64,000 nucleotides of DNA, taken from positions 1,240,001 to 1,304,000 of the forward strand of contig CAWUHX010000034.1 in NCBI GenBank assembly GCA_963922205.1, written 5' to 3'. The position numbers were made by a program, and so were the translations under genes. Positions 9,492 through 21,069 of the stretch are shown piece after piece; the first letter of the stretch is position 1, and the number at the start of each line of letters is the position of its first letter. The DNA is from Romanomermis culicivorax (lineage: Eukaryota > Nematoda > Enoplea > Mermithida > Mermithidae). The notes below the pieces were generated by a model. The model was not told the origin of the DNA and made no database searches. It saw only the letters and a list, made by a program, of their open reading frames with translations.

Positions 9492-9741
9492 TAGTTACAT
9501 TTTCCGGTAATTGGAATGAAGTAAAATTAGCAAAAACTAAGAATTTGCTACCAGATAAGATAGAGTAGTTAGCTAAGAAATAGATTTTTCATGTTTTTTG
9601 GTGAAATATGCGCACTTTACGCAAGTGCAATACTTTGCAACTACAGCGCGTTGTAATACTGTAGCCATGTTTTTTTACAACAAAACGGCAGATTTGCGGC
9701 TTTTGCTGATTGATTCCAGCGTTTTTATTTATTAAAAAATT

Positions 9742-10729
9742 AACTTTCTAAAAAATTAATTAATTTTAATGTCAAACTTTATTGATTTAAAAAAATTTAA
9801 AATTAAAATATTTAAAATTAAAATATTTAAAACTAAAAAATTTAAGATAAAAAAATTTAAAATTAAAAAATTTAAAATTAAAAAATTTAAGATAAAAAAA
9901 TTTAAAATTTACAAATTTAAAATTAAAAAATTTAAAATTAAAAAATTTAAAATTAAAAAATTTAAAATTAAAAAATTTAAAATTAAAAAATTTAAAATAA
10001 AAAAATTTAAAATTAAAAAATTTAAGATAAAAAAATTTAAAATTAAAAAATTTAAAATTAAAAAATTCAAAATTAAAAAATTTAAAATTGAAAAATTTAG
10101 AATTAAAAAATTTAAAATTAAAAAATTTAAAATTAAAAAATTTAAAATTAAAAAATTTAAAATTTCAAATAATGAAATTTAAAAATTTCAAATAAAGAAA
10201 TTAAAAAAAAATATAAAATTCAAAACTAAAAATTTTAAACTTTCAAATAAACAAATTTGAAAAAAATATAAAATTCAAAAACTAAAAATTTTAAAATTTT
10301 AAACTAAAAAATTTTGAAATTTTAAATTTAAAAATTTTAAAATTCAAAATTAAAAAATTTTAAAATTTAAAATTAAAAAAATTAATTAAGGGGGAATTAA
10401 AATATGACAAATAAAAAAAAACACCGAAACAAAATAATGTAAACGCATGTATGTAAACATGTGCAACATGAACAAAAACAAAAAAATAATCAGAATAATG
10501 TATAAAATCAATAAAATGTATAAAACCTACTGTCTGGTGTCGTATTTATTTATACAACTTACGCATCTCAATATCTAATCTTACTGTAAAATATTTGTCA
10601 TGTAGTCCTCCCGATCCTTAAATTTAGGGACGTTAAGGACGACTTTACCTGGTCCTATCCTTTCCTGATCCTTATGGGGTCAGGAATTCAGGATTAAAGA
10701 TCAGCATTACGGATTACTATACATCGGCC
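9742..10729 (+). repeat. E1-type copy with long AT-rich 15-bp array
   Basis: Positions 9785-10165 are about 25 copies of the unit AAATTTAAAATTAAA, which yields an artefactual Lys-Phe-rich open frame of 137 codons. After 10390 the sequence matches the E1 left arm without the solo LTR, ending ACATCGGCC at 10729. The first 34 bases (9742-9775) are the reverse complement of 8914-8947, so this copy and the flank of E2 share a broken junction. Confidence 0.6.
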
Positions 10730-11998
10730 TTTAATTTTTTAATAAATAAAAACGCTGGAATCAATCAACAAAAGCCGCAAATCTGCCGTTTTGTTGTAAA
10801 CAAACATGGCTACAGTATTACAAGGCGCTGTACTTGCAAAGTATTGCACTTGCCTAAAGTGCGCATATTTCACCGAAAAACTTGAAAAATCTATTTCTTA
10901 GCTGACTACTCTATCTTATCTGGTAGCAAATTCTTAGTTTTTGCTAATTTCACTTCATTTTACATTCCAATTACCGGAAAATGTAACTAGGATTATGCGC
11001 AGGCTAAAGCCACTTCGCATTTGATGAGTATTTACTGAGGCCTGTAGCTTTCCCGATCCTTAAAAAGTACGGAAGGCTTGTACGTTGTTCCTGACGTCAG
11101 GAAAGTCGATCCTTTCCCGATCAGGAAGACATCCGGAACACCTTTCCTTATCAGGTCGGGAACACTATCCTGATCCTGATTTCAGGATTACGGATTGCAT
11201 CAGGATCGAATTCAGGGAACGAGCTTTCCTGACTCAGGAAAGGCCGTTTTTTCAAGGATCGGGACGACTATACATCGGCCTTTACCACTGTAGAAGAATG
11301 GACAACGCAGCCAGGTTAGGGGTGACAATCCCGGGGTCCTGCTCAGTGTGAATGGGGACAAAGTCATTCCTGAAATGACTCAACTCTGGGACCTGTTGGT
11401 GAACCAAGAGATCCCTTAGCTCAAATTCGAGGGCAAGGAGCCCTTATTAGCTGGGTAAAACTCAGGGAGGAAAATCGGCTTAAATAGGATTCCCCAAATT
11501 ACCCACAATAATAATCTAGTGAGAAGACTCACCTAGTCTGGCTACGATTTGACGACGGGGTCCCTGGGTTGACAGTTTGGCTGATGAATGGGTGGGGGCA
11601 ACTCCAACTCGATTCCTCAGAGGGTGAAACACTGGAGGCCGGGGGCCACTCTTTTATTCAAATGTAAAGCGGGGCAATGACCTGGCACAATAGGCAATGG
11701 GCAAAAGTTTATGCAAATTCAAAGCAGCGGACCGGACATTGAATAATAAAATATGCAAATTTAATAAAGGCAGCACAGGGGCTAAAACAAGGCGAAAACA
11801 GTGTGAAACCCAAAAAATGGGTGAAAAACTAGAGCAACATGTGTTTTTAAGGACCTTGCAGACTACAGTATACAGCCTGGGCCGAGCTCACGATGCCCAA
11901 TAAGCTAACTTCTGCAGAAGAAAATGGTGCAGAAGATGCCTATGGTCACATAGACATTTTCCCAGCTCAAATACGTTTAGCACTGAGCCCGACTTTAG

Positions 11999-13680
11999 GA
12001 TTGTGCCTGAACTCCCCCACTGTCCCAACACCGCCACTGTACCAACATTGCCACCGTCCCAACTCCGCCACGATCCCAACTCCGCCACCATCCCAACTAG
12101 GCCACTTTCTTGTCCTAACTTTCGCAATCTTTCAAAAAGTTTGTTTTTTGTAACAAAGTTTTTTTTGTAGCTTAACAGCATGACATTGCTAATTCATAGG
12201 ATGGCAAAAACTGATATTATCATTAAAGCAATAAATACATGGTATATCTATATAATCTTCGTTTGTATAGTCGTACTTAACTATACAAACGATTTCACCC
12301 AAATAACCAAAAATAGAACAACGAAGCGTGAGACTGGAATTTACTTCATTAGCATATTACCAAAATAACTGTGTGCTTTGCACATTAAAATACTAATATG
12401 CGTGTCTGTTTTCATTTCTTGTTGTCAATTGATTCGAATTTGTGTAATCAAATCATGGGTGACTTTGGTCCTATTGAAAATTTTATGAATCAGGAATTAA
12501 AGAGTAATTTAGTGATTATTGCGGCGCATAATGATCTGGATTTGTATTTTCTGTTCCGGAAGAAAAGTTCTAAACATTTGTCAAACAATGAAACATCGCA
12601 TTATTATGTGTGCATATTCTGCTTTAGATGGAAATGCTGGATTAGCGAGAACTACTGTTCGAAATGGAAGATTCATATCAGATCCTTTAATTGGACATTT
12701 GCCAGTTTGTATTCCGAAATCGAAAAGTGCAATTGAGGGCTTAAAACTAACATGAGAGGCTATACGAAGATTGTTGTAGTGCCGATCGACTACAGTAAGC
12801 TCGTCAGCTTTTCAAAGTGATTCGCAAGAGCGCATCGTTTCGGAGCTCAAAGTTGTTCAAAGTTGTCCCAAGGTTTACAACATCAAAGATTACACTCGCA
12901 GCAAGTTTGTGATAAAGTCAGTTGTTATTTTGTTTGTCTTAGTGAGCAGTTGGTTTGTGAGAGGCTCTGAGCATCGCTAGTAAATCGAAAACCGAGCGTG
13001 TGTTCTAGGTTGAGTCAAACTATTTGGAAAATAGTTTGAGTATTCAGGTGAAACTCCAAAGCGGTTAAGATAGTACGGCGCGAGTTTCGGCATCCGAAAA
13101 CCTTTGACGACCTGAGCGAAGATCCCTGGATAAATTGACACAGCGCTCTCTACGAGCCCGTCAATCTCCTGCGTTCGATTATCGTTGCATAATTCTGTAA
13201 AACACTCCGAGTGTTCCGTTTCTAGCGTTCCGCACGCTCTTTTACATTCCATACGTCTCTTCTAAAACACGCGATAAATCGTCAAGCTACACAGCTTTGT
13301 GTTCCATCCTTCAATCTTATTTTCTCACGCACGACAAGATGTTCAAGTGAAGGGGTAGCCCCATTACAGTGAGATGCGAATTTTGATGAATCGTATCGTA
13401 TGCTTAATAATTTAATAGAAAAATGGAGGACTTCTAAATATATCTTAAAATATTGTTCATTCATAGATCTGATAAGCACATTTAAGTTGAACGTGTTACA
13501 AAAAATAAACATTTTGAAAGATTGGGACAAGAAAGTGACGGAGTTTTGACAGTGGCGGAGTTGAGATGGTGGCGGCTTTGGGATGGTGGCGGTGTTGGGA
13601 CACAAAAGTGGCGGAGTTGGGATGGTGGCGGAGTTGGGAGGGTGGTGGTGTTGGGATGGTGGCGGTGTTGGGATTGTACC
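11999..13680 (+). mobile_element. 1.7-kb DNA transposon with minisatellite terminal inverted repeats
   Basis: The insertion lies in a family A LTR and is flanked by GACTTTAG on both sides (11991-11998 and 13681-13688). CCGACTTTAG is also shared, so the duplication is 8-10 bp. Both ends, in inverse orientation, consist of a 17-bp unit CCCAACTCCGCCACCAT: about 6 units on the left, about 8 on the right. They are followed by a matching unique stretch (TTCTTGTCC...TTTTTTGTAAC), giving TIRs of about 170-190 bp. Long TIRs with an 8-10 bp duplication fit Mutator-like elements, but hAT-like or other classes are possible because the interior has no recognisable transposase. Confidence 0.65.
12398..12755 (+). 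other. Small overlapping open frames inside the minisatellite-TIR element
   Basis: Two overlapping frames (12398-12736, 112 codons; 12519-12755, 78 codons) share the DNA of the element's interior. Neither matches a family I know. The first has a CIFCFRWKCW cluster of Cys and Trp, but no transposase catalytic triad is evident. They may be remnants or chance frames. Confidence 0.2.
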
Positions 13681-14052
13681 GACTTTAGTGCCTATGCTAA
13701 ACATACAAACGTTTTTAGAAAAAACTTCGTAACTAGTTGTTTTGCGTAGCAAAAGCAACGCTTGTGTTATTGATAAGAGGGGCATGGAATGCACCAAATA
13801 TAGCCATGAGCTCGCAGAACTCACTTGGCAGAAGTTTTTAGCTAAAGGGCATACTGTAGCCCCCATGCAAAAGAAACAAAACAAACGAAATACAATAAAA
13901 CAGAACAGAAAAATGCATGTGCAAATAATAAATAGAACGAAATGAAAGTAAATGTCAAATAATTATGAAATAAAAATGGTGAACAATTAATAAACATAAA
14001 ATATCAGCATGATGAGAATCATGTGATCTTGGGATTTGATCAGCACGTGACA

Positions 14053-15034
14053 ATATTATCAGTTATGACGTGTCCCCCGAAACAGCACATTTTGGATGTA
14101 ATTAGAATGGCTGGGTTTGGTTAATTTCCAGAAGAAAGCTTTTGTTTGTGTTAAATTTTCATGTAAAGATGGCGTGTTCAACAAAAGCTGATATATCTTT
14201 CGATCTCAGCGACCTTCAACAGACGTTGATGATCTTAGTTTTCTCCCATGCTCGACATAGGTCTTCATGTGTGAGACCTGACAGTATGAAATATTCAAAA
14301 TTTAAAATCTTAGGAACGTATAGCACGAATAACCAAAAAAGTGATTCTCAAAAGTGCATATATTTAGAAGAGGGATTTTCATTGAGAAAATTTAATCAAA
14401 GGTGTATAGACCAGAAAAAGAAGATTTTAGACAACTCTTCATCCGTGCAAGTATTTTGGATGCGGTTTGCTGCAAGCGTCAGAAGACCCACCTACAGACC
14501 AAATTATGTAAGTGATAGTTATATATGATATTAAAGTTTGATAGATTGCTTTTGTATCAAAATATCAATATCAAAAATTGGTTATGATATCAAGCTCTTC
14601 CAATTTTTCTCTAATTCATTATGATGTTTTTCATGTCTATTCCATACTTGCAAATAATGTTCTGATAGAAAGGCTATGTTTTCACGAAGATCCTTCCAGT
14701 TAATTTGGGAAATGCCTCAAAAATCTTTAGCAGAGCTGGTTGAGTTTTTGAATTTTTTGAAACTTTTGTTGTTTGTTTTTGTTCTGCATTCTTTGTCATA
14801 TTATATTTCTTTTTGTATTTTTTTGTTCTGTTTTCTATAGTTATTTTATTTTATATTTCGCCTCATTCTTTTTCTTTTCTTTTGTCTGTGTTTCTTTTTA
14901 TCAAGTTGCTTTTCTCATTCATTTTTTCTTCTTGATTTTATCTTCTGGTCCTATTGGCAGTTGTGATAACAAGAAAGTATTTCATTAGCACAGTGATACT
15001 TCGTTGGTTCTGAAACTAATGTGATGCCCCAATT
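14053..15034. other. Unassigned interval with T-rich tract and one 128-codon frame
   Basis: A frame at 14142-14528 (+) encodes a basic protein of 128 residues that I cannot place. Nothing around it (no clear promoter, introns or homologous repeat) supports a gene. Positions 14750-14940 are strongly T-rich, comparable to 35210-35490. No repeat limits were found. Confidence 0.3.
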
Positions 15035-15264
15035 ATGGTAGAGCTTGTTTGGTGGAAGTTTTGATTAAAGGGTCACACTGTAGCCTATGTGCAAAAAGAA
15101 AAACAACAAAATACAACAAAAATTACACACAAGAATGCATGTAAAACATAATGAATGAAACGAAATAAATGTAAGTAACCATCAAATAAAATGTGGTGAA
15201 AACATAAAATATCAGCATGATGGAAATCACATGACATTTGGGGAAAATTGATCGGCATGTGACA
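15035..15264 (-). repeat. Family A LTR, first 230 bp only
   Basis: The minus strand begins TGTCACATGCCGATC at 15264 and parallels the start of the other LTRs to about 15035. It then diverges into unrelated sequence. It follows the 3' non-coding part of the fragment at 15265-16511, so it is the truncated 3' LTR of that copy. Confidence 0.6.
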
Positions 15265-16511
15265 GGGCTGTCCTTCGAAAAAGGGCATCCTCGTACTTGT
15301 TGTGGTAAGAGGGTATGCAGCATGTCCATGGTGGTTGATTGTCCAAGAGTGGGACAGCTGGTGGTCAAACGTTCATTGGATTTTTGGTGTGTTCTGGCCC
15401 ATTGAGCTATATGGCAAGTGGAAGTCGGCGATGCATGGAGTTGTTGACATCAAATGATCTGTGAAGTCCGTGATGCATGGAGTTGCTAATGTGCAGTGGC
15501 TTGTGCAGTCTAGAATGAGAGGAAAAAAAATTTTAGGGGCGAGATGCAGGCTATGGCAGAGATGCACCTGCAGTGTGAGGCTATACCCTTGTTTCGATGC
15601 TTTGGTTGCTGCTCATTCTCTTCTTTCCACTAATGATCCAGCATGGATCCAAAATGGGTATTCCATAAGAGGCTCCATGGTCCTTCAAAAAAGAATGTCC
15701 TCATCCATAAGTGGGGGCAAAGAAGAGAAGAGCGTCTTGATTACGGGTCGTAGACCTCTGCATCAAGAAGTGGGTCAATTAGATTGGGCATAGAATCCCG
15801 ATTTTTTGATGGAATCAGCAAGTGGAACGTAACTCCTCTGCTTCACTTGGCCGAGCAGGTGACACGCAGGGTCAAAGCTGATTGACATGCACAGTATCTT
15901 CTTGATCTGTCTCAAGACGAATTGTGACATTAAGATATGTCGCATTCATGACAAGATAGGGCCCATCATAAATGGGCAGCAATTCAGGTGTGAAGCCACG
16001 TTTGCTGGAAGTGCGCAGTGTGAGCACTTGGTACCCTACTCTGCATGAGACATCTCTTGCCACGCAGTCGTAAGACCAAGCATAAGCCACCTGTGATTTC
16101 TCAATCTGACTCTGGATCAAGGTCAATGCATTCTTGAAATGGCATTTGACCTCCATATCATAAGTAGATACCTCAATGATATGGGCGGGAGGGTTGAATG
16201 AGAGCATGGCATCAACAGGTAGCATGGGCGTGCAACTGTATATGAGTTCAAAAGGTGGATACCCTATGGACTCATTCATGCTAATGTTGATGGCAAACAC
16301 AGAATACGGCAGTTGTTCATCCCAATCTGTATGACCTTGATGAACATACATATGCAGCCATGTAGCTAGCATTTGATCAGCTCTTTGTTTGTCATTGGAT
16401 GATAAATGGTGGAGTGGATTTTCTTAGTTGAACAGATGGCAGTGATTTCTGCCATCAGTTTTGATGTGAAATCAGTGCCACAATCAGACTGAAGAATCTG
16501 CTGTGCCCCAT
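15265..16511 (-). pseudogene. Family A fragment: integrase core end, GPY/F module and 3' non-coding part
   Basis: The minus-strand frame 16372-15872 matches the integrase of the first element from TWLHMYVHQGHTDWDE through YDGPYLVMN to TVHVNQL. Upstream to 16511 the match continues past stops to the QSDCGTDF region. The break at 16511 corresponds to base 4093 of the first element. The sequence 15265-15840 equals that element's 3' non-coding part. No catalytic N-terminal half is present here. Confidence 0.75.
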
Positions 16512-17920
16512 TCCGTCCGGAACTGTGTACCTAATAGAGCATATATTCCCACCCAGTCGTCAGCTCAATCGAAGGAAACAACCATGGTGTGTTCGCCATC
16601 AACTAGGGAGAATAGCGCCGTCCAGTCTTCCAGGGTAGCCGTGAAGGTTTCAAAAACGAACATCGTGCCGTTGGGGAACGTGAGCTGAACATATTGCGGG
16701 TAGCTGGATGTTGTGGAATCGGCTGGCATAGGCACAGTAAACTGGAAATTGTTCATGTCCGCGGCCATGATTGATTCTGTGTCGAAGCCATCCAGAGTGT
16801 AGCCACGGAAGTTTGGTGTGGGTTGGGCGGCCAAGGCCTGCCCCAAACTTCCGGGTGAGAGAAATATCGGCGGCGGCAGTAGGTTAGGAGGGTGGGTGCT
16901 CATGGAGACGTACCAGGATTCCAAGTTCGCAGCGCGGATCAATTGTTTGACATTATTTTCTTAAACAAGAGTGAGCGTGATATTGGGCATATGACACAGT
17001 GGGCGCCAGATTGAGGAAACAAAATGGGATCAAAAAGGTTGACTTTAGAATAGAACCAAGAAGGTATGGCGTTGTTTGCTGTTTGAAGAGGGAACACGCC
17101 CTGGGGAGAAGGCGGCTTGGGCGGCGATGTCCCTTTGACGGGGGCATGTTGTCAACTGGATCGGGCTACAATAGCGAGATGACGAGAGTTGTCGTATGGG
17201 GAGGTCAAAGCAGCGGCCGCTTGTGGAGTAGTAGTTGCCACAACTTGACGATGATGGGATCGCGACGGCTGACAATGGGTTCTGGCGTGGGGCTACAGAA
17301 AGGGGGGGTTTCCCATGGGGTCCCAAGCAAAAGAGCATGCAAAAATAATGAAACAAAGAAAGCCTAAAAATAAAATGTACCATTGCAGGCGAAGCTCAAA
17401 TCATATTTATGGGGCTGCTGTTCAGCCCATCATATGTAGTGTTCATTGACGTTTATTGATTCGCGGTACGGTGGGGATTCATTGGCTGCGGAAGCGGAAG
17501 AGGTTGACGGCATTGTCATTTTGAAAAAATATTTTTGAGAATGGCTGGAAAATGCGACTATTGTGGTTGGAAGCCAAAAGTAGAAATGAAATAGTAAAAG
17601 AATAAGCCACTGAAAGGTGAAGAAAGTGTAAAGTAAGAAAATGCAAAACTACGGTTACGAAAAAGCAATACAAACACCACTATGTTAATGGGGGCTAAAA
17701 TCAACCTTTACCAATTAGTCTTATGAGAGTGAATGCGGCCAGGGTCAGGCGGAAGTAAACCAAATGGCCTCGCGTGGAACAGAACCTAACATTAAAGAAG
17801 ATACCCCCTCCTATGGCAAAAGTGTGGAGGCCGGGGAAATAGGTTAGGCGATGTTGTGAAGCTGGTAGAGTTTTTGCTGGTGATGAATTAGGTGGGGAGA
17901 ATGTAACCGAATGGGTTACA
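16512..17920 (-). repeat. Family B LTR, primer-binding site and start of gag (minus strand)
   Basis: On the minus strand an LTR-like sequence starts TGTAACCCATTCGGTTACA at 17920, a TGTAAC...GTTACA palindrome common at gypsy LTR starts. It ends just before TGGCGCCCACTGTG at 17008-16995, a good primer-binding site (complementary to a tRNA 3' end in ...CCA). A frame of 125 codons follows (16942-16565) and is cut at 16512 by the family A fragment. Its opening (LIRAANLESW) resembles the degraded gag start near 24660-24620. The unit therefore looks like the LTR shared by the B copy upstream and a truncated second copy. Confidence 0.5.
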
Positions 17921-18043
17921 CTTAGTCCGCAGTCGTTGTCTCGTCAACATGGTCGCCATGATCTAGATTAAACAAAAATGTGAAAATTATGTACAACTCC
18001 GCATGATGAGCGCCCTATCACAAAAGAAAAATTTCAAAGCAGA

Positions 18044-18442
18044 CTATTGACGGCGGGAAGTGTGAGGCAAACGCTGTCCGCTGGCTTCGAGGTCAAAGAT
18101 GTCCTTGGCGGGGCGCGGTATGAATGGTTTCAAATGCGTCATGGAAACGGTTTGCAGCCGGCTGGGCGCATCGAGTGAATCCATGGTGAGGACGTTTTCA
18201 GCAGCGTGGGACGCGTCTGTGATAATGAAAGGTCCAATGAATTTGGGTTGGATTTTGTTCGCCTTTTGTGTGTTGGTCAAGAGGACAAGGTCGTTGACAA
18301 CGAACTTGCATGTTCGGGCTTTGCAATCGAAGTATTCTTTACTGACTGCAGCAGCTACGTCAAGGTTAGCTTTGATCTTCTCATGCATCTTTAGTTGTGC
18401 TTGTGTGAGTATGTGTTGATACGCGTCGTAATTGAGCGGCAA
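18044..18442 (-). pseudogene. Family B integrase C-terminal region
   Basis: The minus-strand frame continues the integrase from 18449 in the same frame after a single TGA (18446-18448). It contains FDCKARTCKFVVNDLVLL and FIGPFIITDA, the region of the integrase C-terminal module with a GPF motif. CGA to TGA would explain the stop. The frame ends at 18044, about 120 bp before the LTR start at 17920. Confidence 0.65.
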
Positions 18443-18448
18443 CGTGAG

Positions 18449-19117
18449 TCAGGGGGCCCAGTCGTAGTCAAAGGTTATGCATGGTTCATAACCTCTTAGT
18501 AAGCTGAAGGGCAAATGGCGTGCAGCCGTATGTGGCATGGCGTTATAGGCGAATACGGCGTACAGCAAGTAGCACTCCCAATTGTCTGGATCGTCGGCGG
18601 TGTACTTCTTTAGTTGGGCAATCAAGGTTTGATTGAAACACTCGACCATTCCGTTGCACTGGGGATGATATGCCATTGTTTTGACTTTTTGTATTTTGAG
18701 TAGGTCGCAAATATCTTGCATGAGCTTTGATGTGAAGCATCCACCTTGATCGGAAAGGAGAAGAAGGGGGCTACCATGTGTGAGGATGACATTGTTCATG
18801 AAGCATTTGACGATAGTGGAGGCTTTTTGATTGGGTATAGGGTGTGTGGAGACCCATTTTGTAAAGTGATCCTGGAAAACAATAATGTATGGGCGCTTCT
18901 CATCTACCGGGGATATATTAACAATATCCGTGGCGACAATCTCAAAAGGGTGCTTGGGCTGGATTGGCAGTAGTGGCGGAGGCGGGGATGTGTGCGGCAT
19001 TGTCAATGGGCAAATTTTGCAGGACTTTATCCAATCGAGGACGTTTTCCTCCATGCGGGGCCACCAAAAAAGAGTTTTGATGGCTGCCAGCTTGGGATTA
19101 GATCCTTGGTGGTTCAA
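18449..19117 (-). pseudogene. Family B integrase: HHCC module and DDE core
   Basis: The minus-strand frame has [18 protein letters not shown] (C-X2-C of the zinc module). The core follows, with Asp in [10 protein letters not shown], Asp in [11 protein letters not shown] and Glu in [10 protein letters not shown]. The two upstream His of the zinc module straddle a frameshift with the RNase H frame near 19120. The core is in one piece, but flanking stops and shifts make the element inactive. Confidence 0.75.
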
Positions 19118-20777
19118 AATTTTCGTGCCGTGGAATTGGTTAACGTTTGATCGACCATGGATGCGGGGATGACCAATTGCTTGATATCTTTGATTTGGGG
19201 ATACAAAAGTCCGTCTTCTGTGAAGAAGATTGGCGGGCGTTTTGCGGCGTTGTGAATTTGGAGAGAGGCAATGATCCTGGTGATGGCGGGATCAGCGGCC
19301 TGTGCTTGCGATACTTCGTCGTAGGAGGTGATTGTTATAGTTTCGACCAGAGGCGGCGCATAATTGGCGGCCAACGGTATGGAATCGGAGAGTGTGGGTT
19401 GACTGATAGTCTTTTTGGTCGTTGCCCGAGTGATGATGTTGACGTCCATGTCGATTTCTTTAGGCGGTGAAGCCACTGCTGGGAGTATATCAGGTACTGT
19501 TAAGTCAGCGGCCAATAATGCACCATCAGGGTGAAAACCTTTTCGGAAAATTTTAGCGGTTAAGTTTTCAGTATTCCGGATCAGTGGTTTGTCGTGGTCG
19601 TCTTTTCTGGACAAAAAATTAGCACAAGCCTTGTCTTTGCCTTTGAGGTATTCAACTTTGTAATTGTAATTTTGGAGGTTTATTGCAAAACGTTGGAGGT
19701 GCGAATTTTGGTGCTTTTTGTCTTTGAGCCATTCGAGGGGCTTGTGGTCCGTGCGAACAATTACCTTTTGGCCATAAACATAGTGGCGGTACATCCTGAA
19801 GCCATAGACAATGGCGAGGCATTCGTGCTCCGCTGTTCTGTAGCGAGTTTCGGCATCGGTGAGTACGTGGCTGTTATAGGCGATGACCCATTGATCATTC
19901 CCGTTTTCCGGGTACAAGATTGCTCGAATGGCGGTCGTGCTGATGATGACAAATTGAGCTTTCCCATTGTAGACCGGGTATCGGAGGAAAGGTGATGACC
20001 TGAGGGCTGTTTTGATACCTTCGAACGCATCATGGTGTACTTCAGTGGCGATGTATTGAGCATCTTTCCGCAGGAGTCCGTACAAAGGACTGGACAAGGT
20101 GGCCAATTTCGGGATGAATCTTTTGCACCATTGGACTAAACCTAAGAAACTTTGCATATTTTTTTTGGTCGTCGGGAATTCATACTCGGCAATAGCCTTG
20201 ACTTTCTCCGGATCGGCAGCGATTCCATGGGCGGTATGAAGATGTCCCAAAAATTTGACTTGCAGAGGCAGGAATTCGCATTTATCAGGCCGAAGCATAA
20301 GGTTGGCTGCACGGAGGGCGTCGAAAACAATTTGAAAATGCTCCAAATGTTCTTCGAACGAATTCGAGAAAATGATAATATTGTCAATGTAGACGAGGCA
20401 AATTTTCCAAATATACAGGTGGAGGATTCTTTCCATTAAGCATTGGAATTCTGCAGGCGCGTTCTTCAAGCCGAACGGCAAAACTTTGAAGTGAAACAAA
20501 CCTTCTTGGCAGATGAAGGTTGTTTTGTCACAGGAGTCATTGTTGGGGGTACCTGCCAGTACCCTGCTTTAAGATCAAGCGTGGTGAAGAATTTTGCTTG
20601 TCCCATCACATCCAAATAATCGTCGATGCGCGGAATTGGGAATTTGTCGCTTGGTGTGATGTCCTTTATTCCACAGTAGTCCACAATGGGTCGCCACCAA
20701 CCATCTTTTTTCTTTACGAGAAATAGCTGCGCGGCCCAGGGTGAACGGGATTGCTCAATAAAGTCGTTGTCAAGCAT
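19114..20777 (-). pseudogene. Family B reverse transcriptase and RNase H, frameshifted
   Basis: Two minus-strand frames (20777-20466 and 20499-19114) together cover RT. The first has [15 protein letters not shown] and [11 protein letters not shown]. The second starts [18 protein letters not shown] and carries the catalytic box as YIDN where YIDD is expected, so one metal-binding Asp is lost. RNase H follows; its first motif reads [13 protein letters not shown] without the usual TDAS Asp, while the later [10 protein letters not shown] and NFLSR are recognisable. A frameshift lies near 20525. The changes fit a dead copy. Confidence 0.8.
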
Positions 20778-21069
20778 TTCTTGGATATGGTGACGTACAA
20801 TCAGTCATTGTTCCATCGTGGCGCAGTAGTAATGGCAGGATACGGGCTCTGCGGTGCCTGTGTCAATGCTGATGGTCAATTAGCTAGTGATAGTTGGTTT
20901 GTTGCCAGGCGGGCTGAAGACATTGCGGTTTTGTCGTAGCATGCAGAGAGCCTTTGCTTTTTGTGCGGCAGTAATGTAAGTTTTTGCGGTCATTTTGTTC
21001 AGAGCAAAATCCAATTTTTGCGGATCGGTGTGGCAAGGGAGCAATTTATCGAGGGCCGCCGGTTCGTGG

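Larger units (their letters stand above)
8952..11280. mobile_element. Inverted-repeat element E2 with about 0.5-kb arms, containing nested insertions
   Basis: The ends GGCCGATGTATAGTCG (8952) and CGACTATACATCGGCC (11280) are inverted. The arms match over at least 8952-9741 against 11280-10730, apart from a MITE inserted in the left arm (9247-9491). The left flank is TTAA, the right flank TTTA. A separate E1-type copy (9742-10729) occupies the centre. Subterminal sequence is full of short direct and inverted TCCTGA/TCAGGA motifs, typical of foldback-type non-autonomous elements. No transposase frame is visible. Confidence 0.6.
11281..14052 (-). repeat. Family A LTR, upstream two thirds, split by an insertion
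   Basis: On the minus strand the LTR starts TGTCACGTGCTGA at 14052 and follows the other LTR copies through the promoter region (CCTTAAAAAC near 11855) and the conserved GTGAGT (11532) to CTACAGTGGTAAA at 11281, where E2 begins. An element occupies 11999-13680. Neither internal sequence nor a partner LTR adjoins it, so it is a truncated or solo LTR. Confidence 0.65.

Noticed and set aside
9769-10182. 137-codon Lys/Phe-rich open frame
   Set aside because: It is the translation of a 15-bp AT-rich tandem array and has no codon structure beyond the repeat.
13522-13749. 75-codon Trp/Gly-rich frame
   Set aside because: Translation of the 17-bp minisatellite in the TIR of the 11999-13680 element.
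14142-14528. 128-codon frame as a host gene
   Set aside because: No family, promoter or splice support, and flanked by retroelement debris. Left as unassigned.
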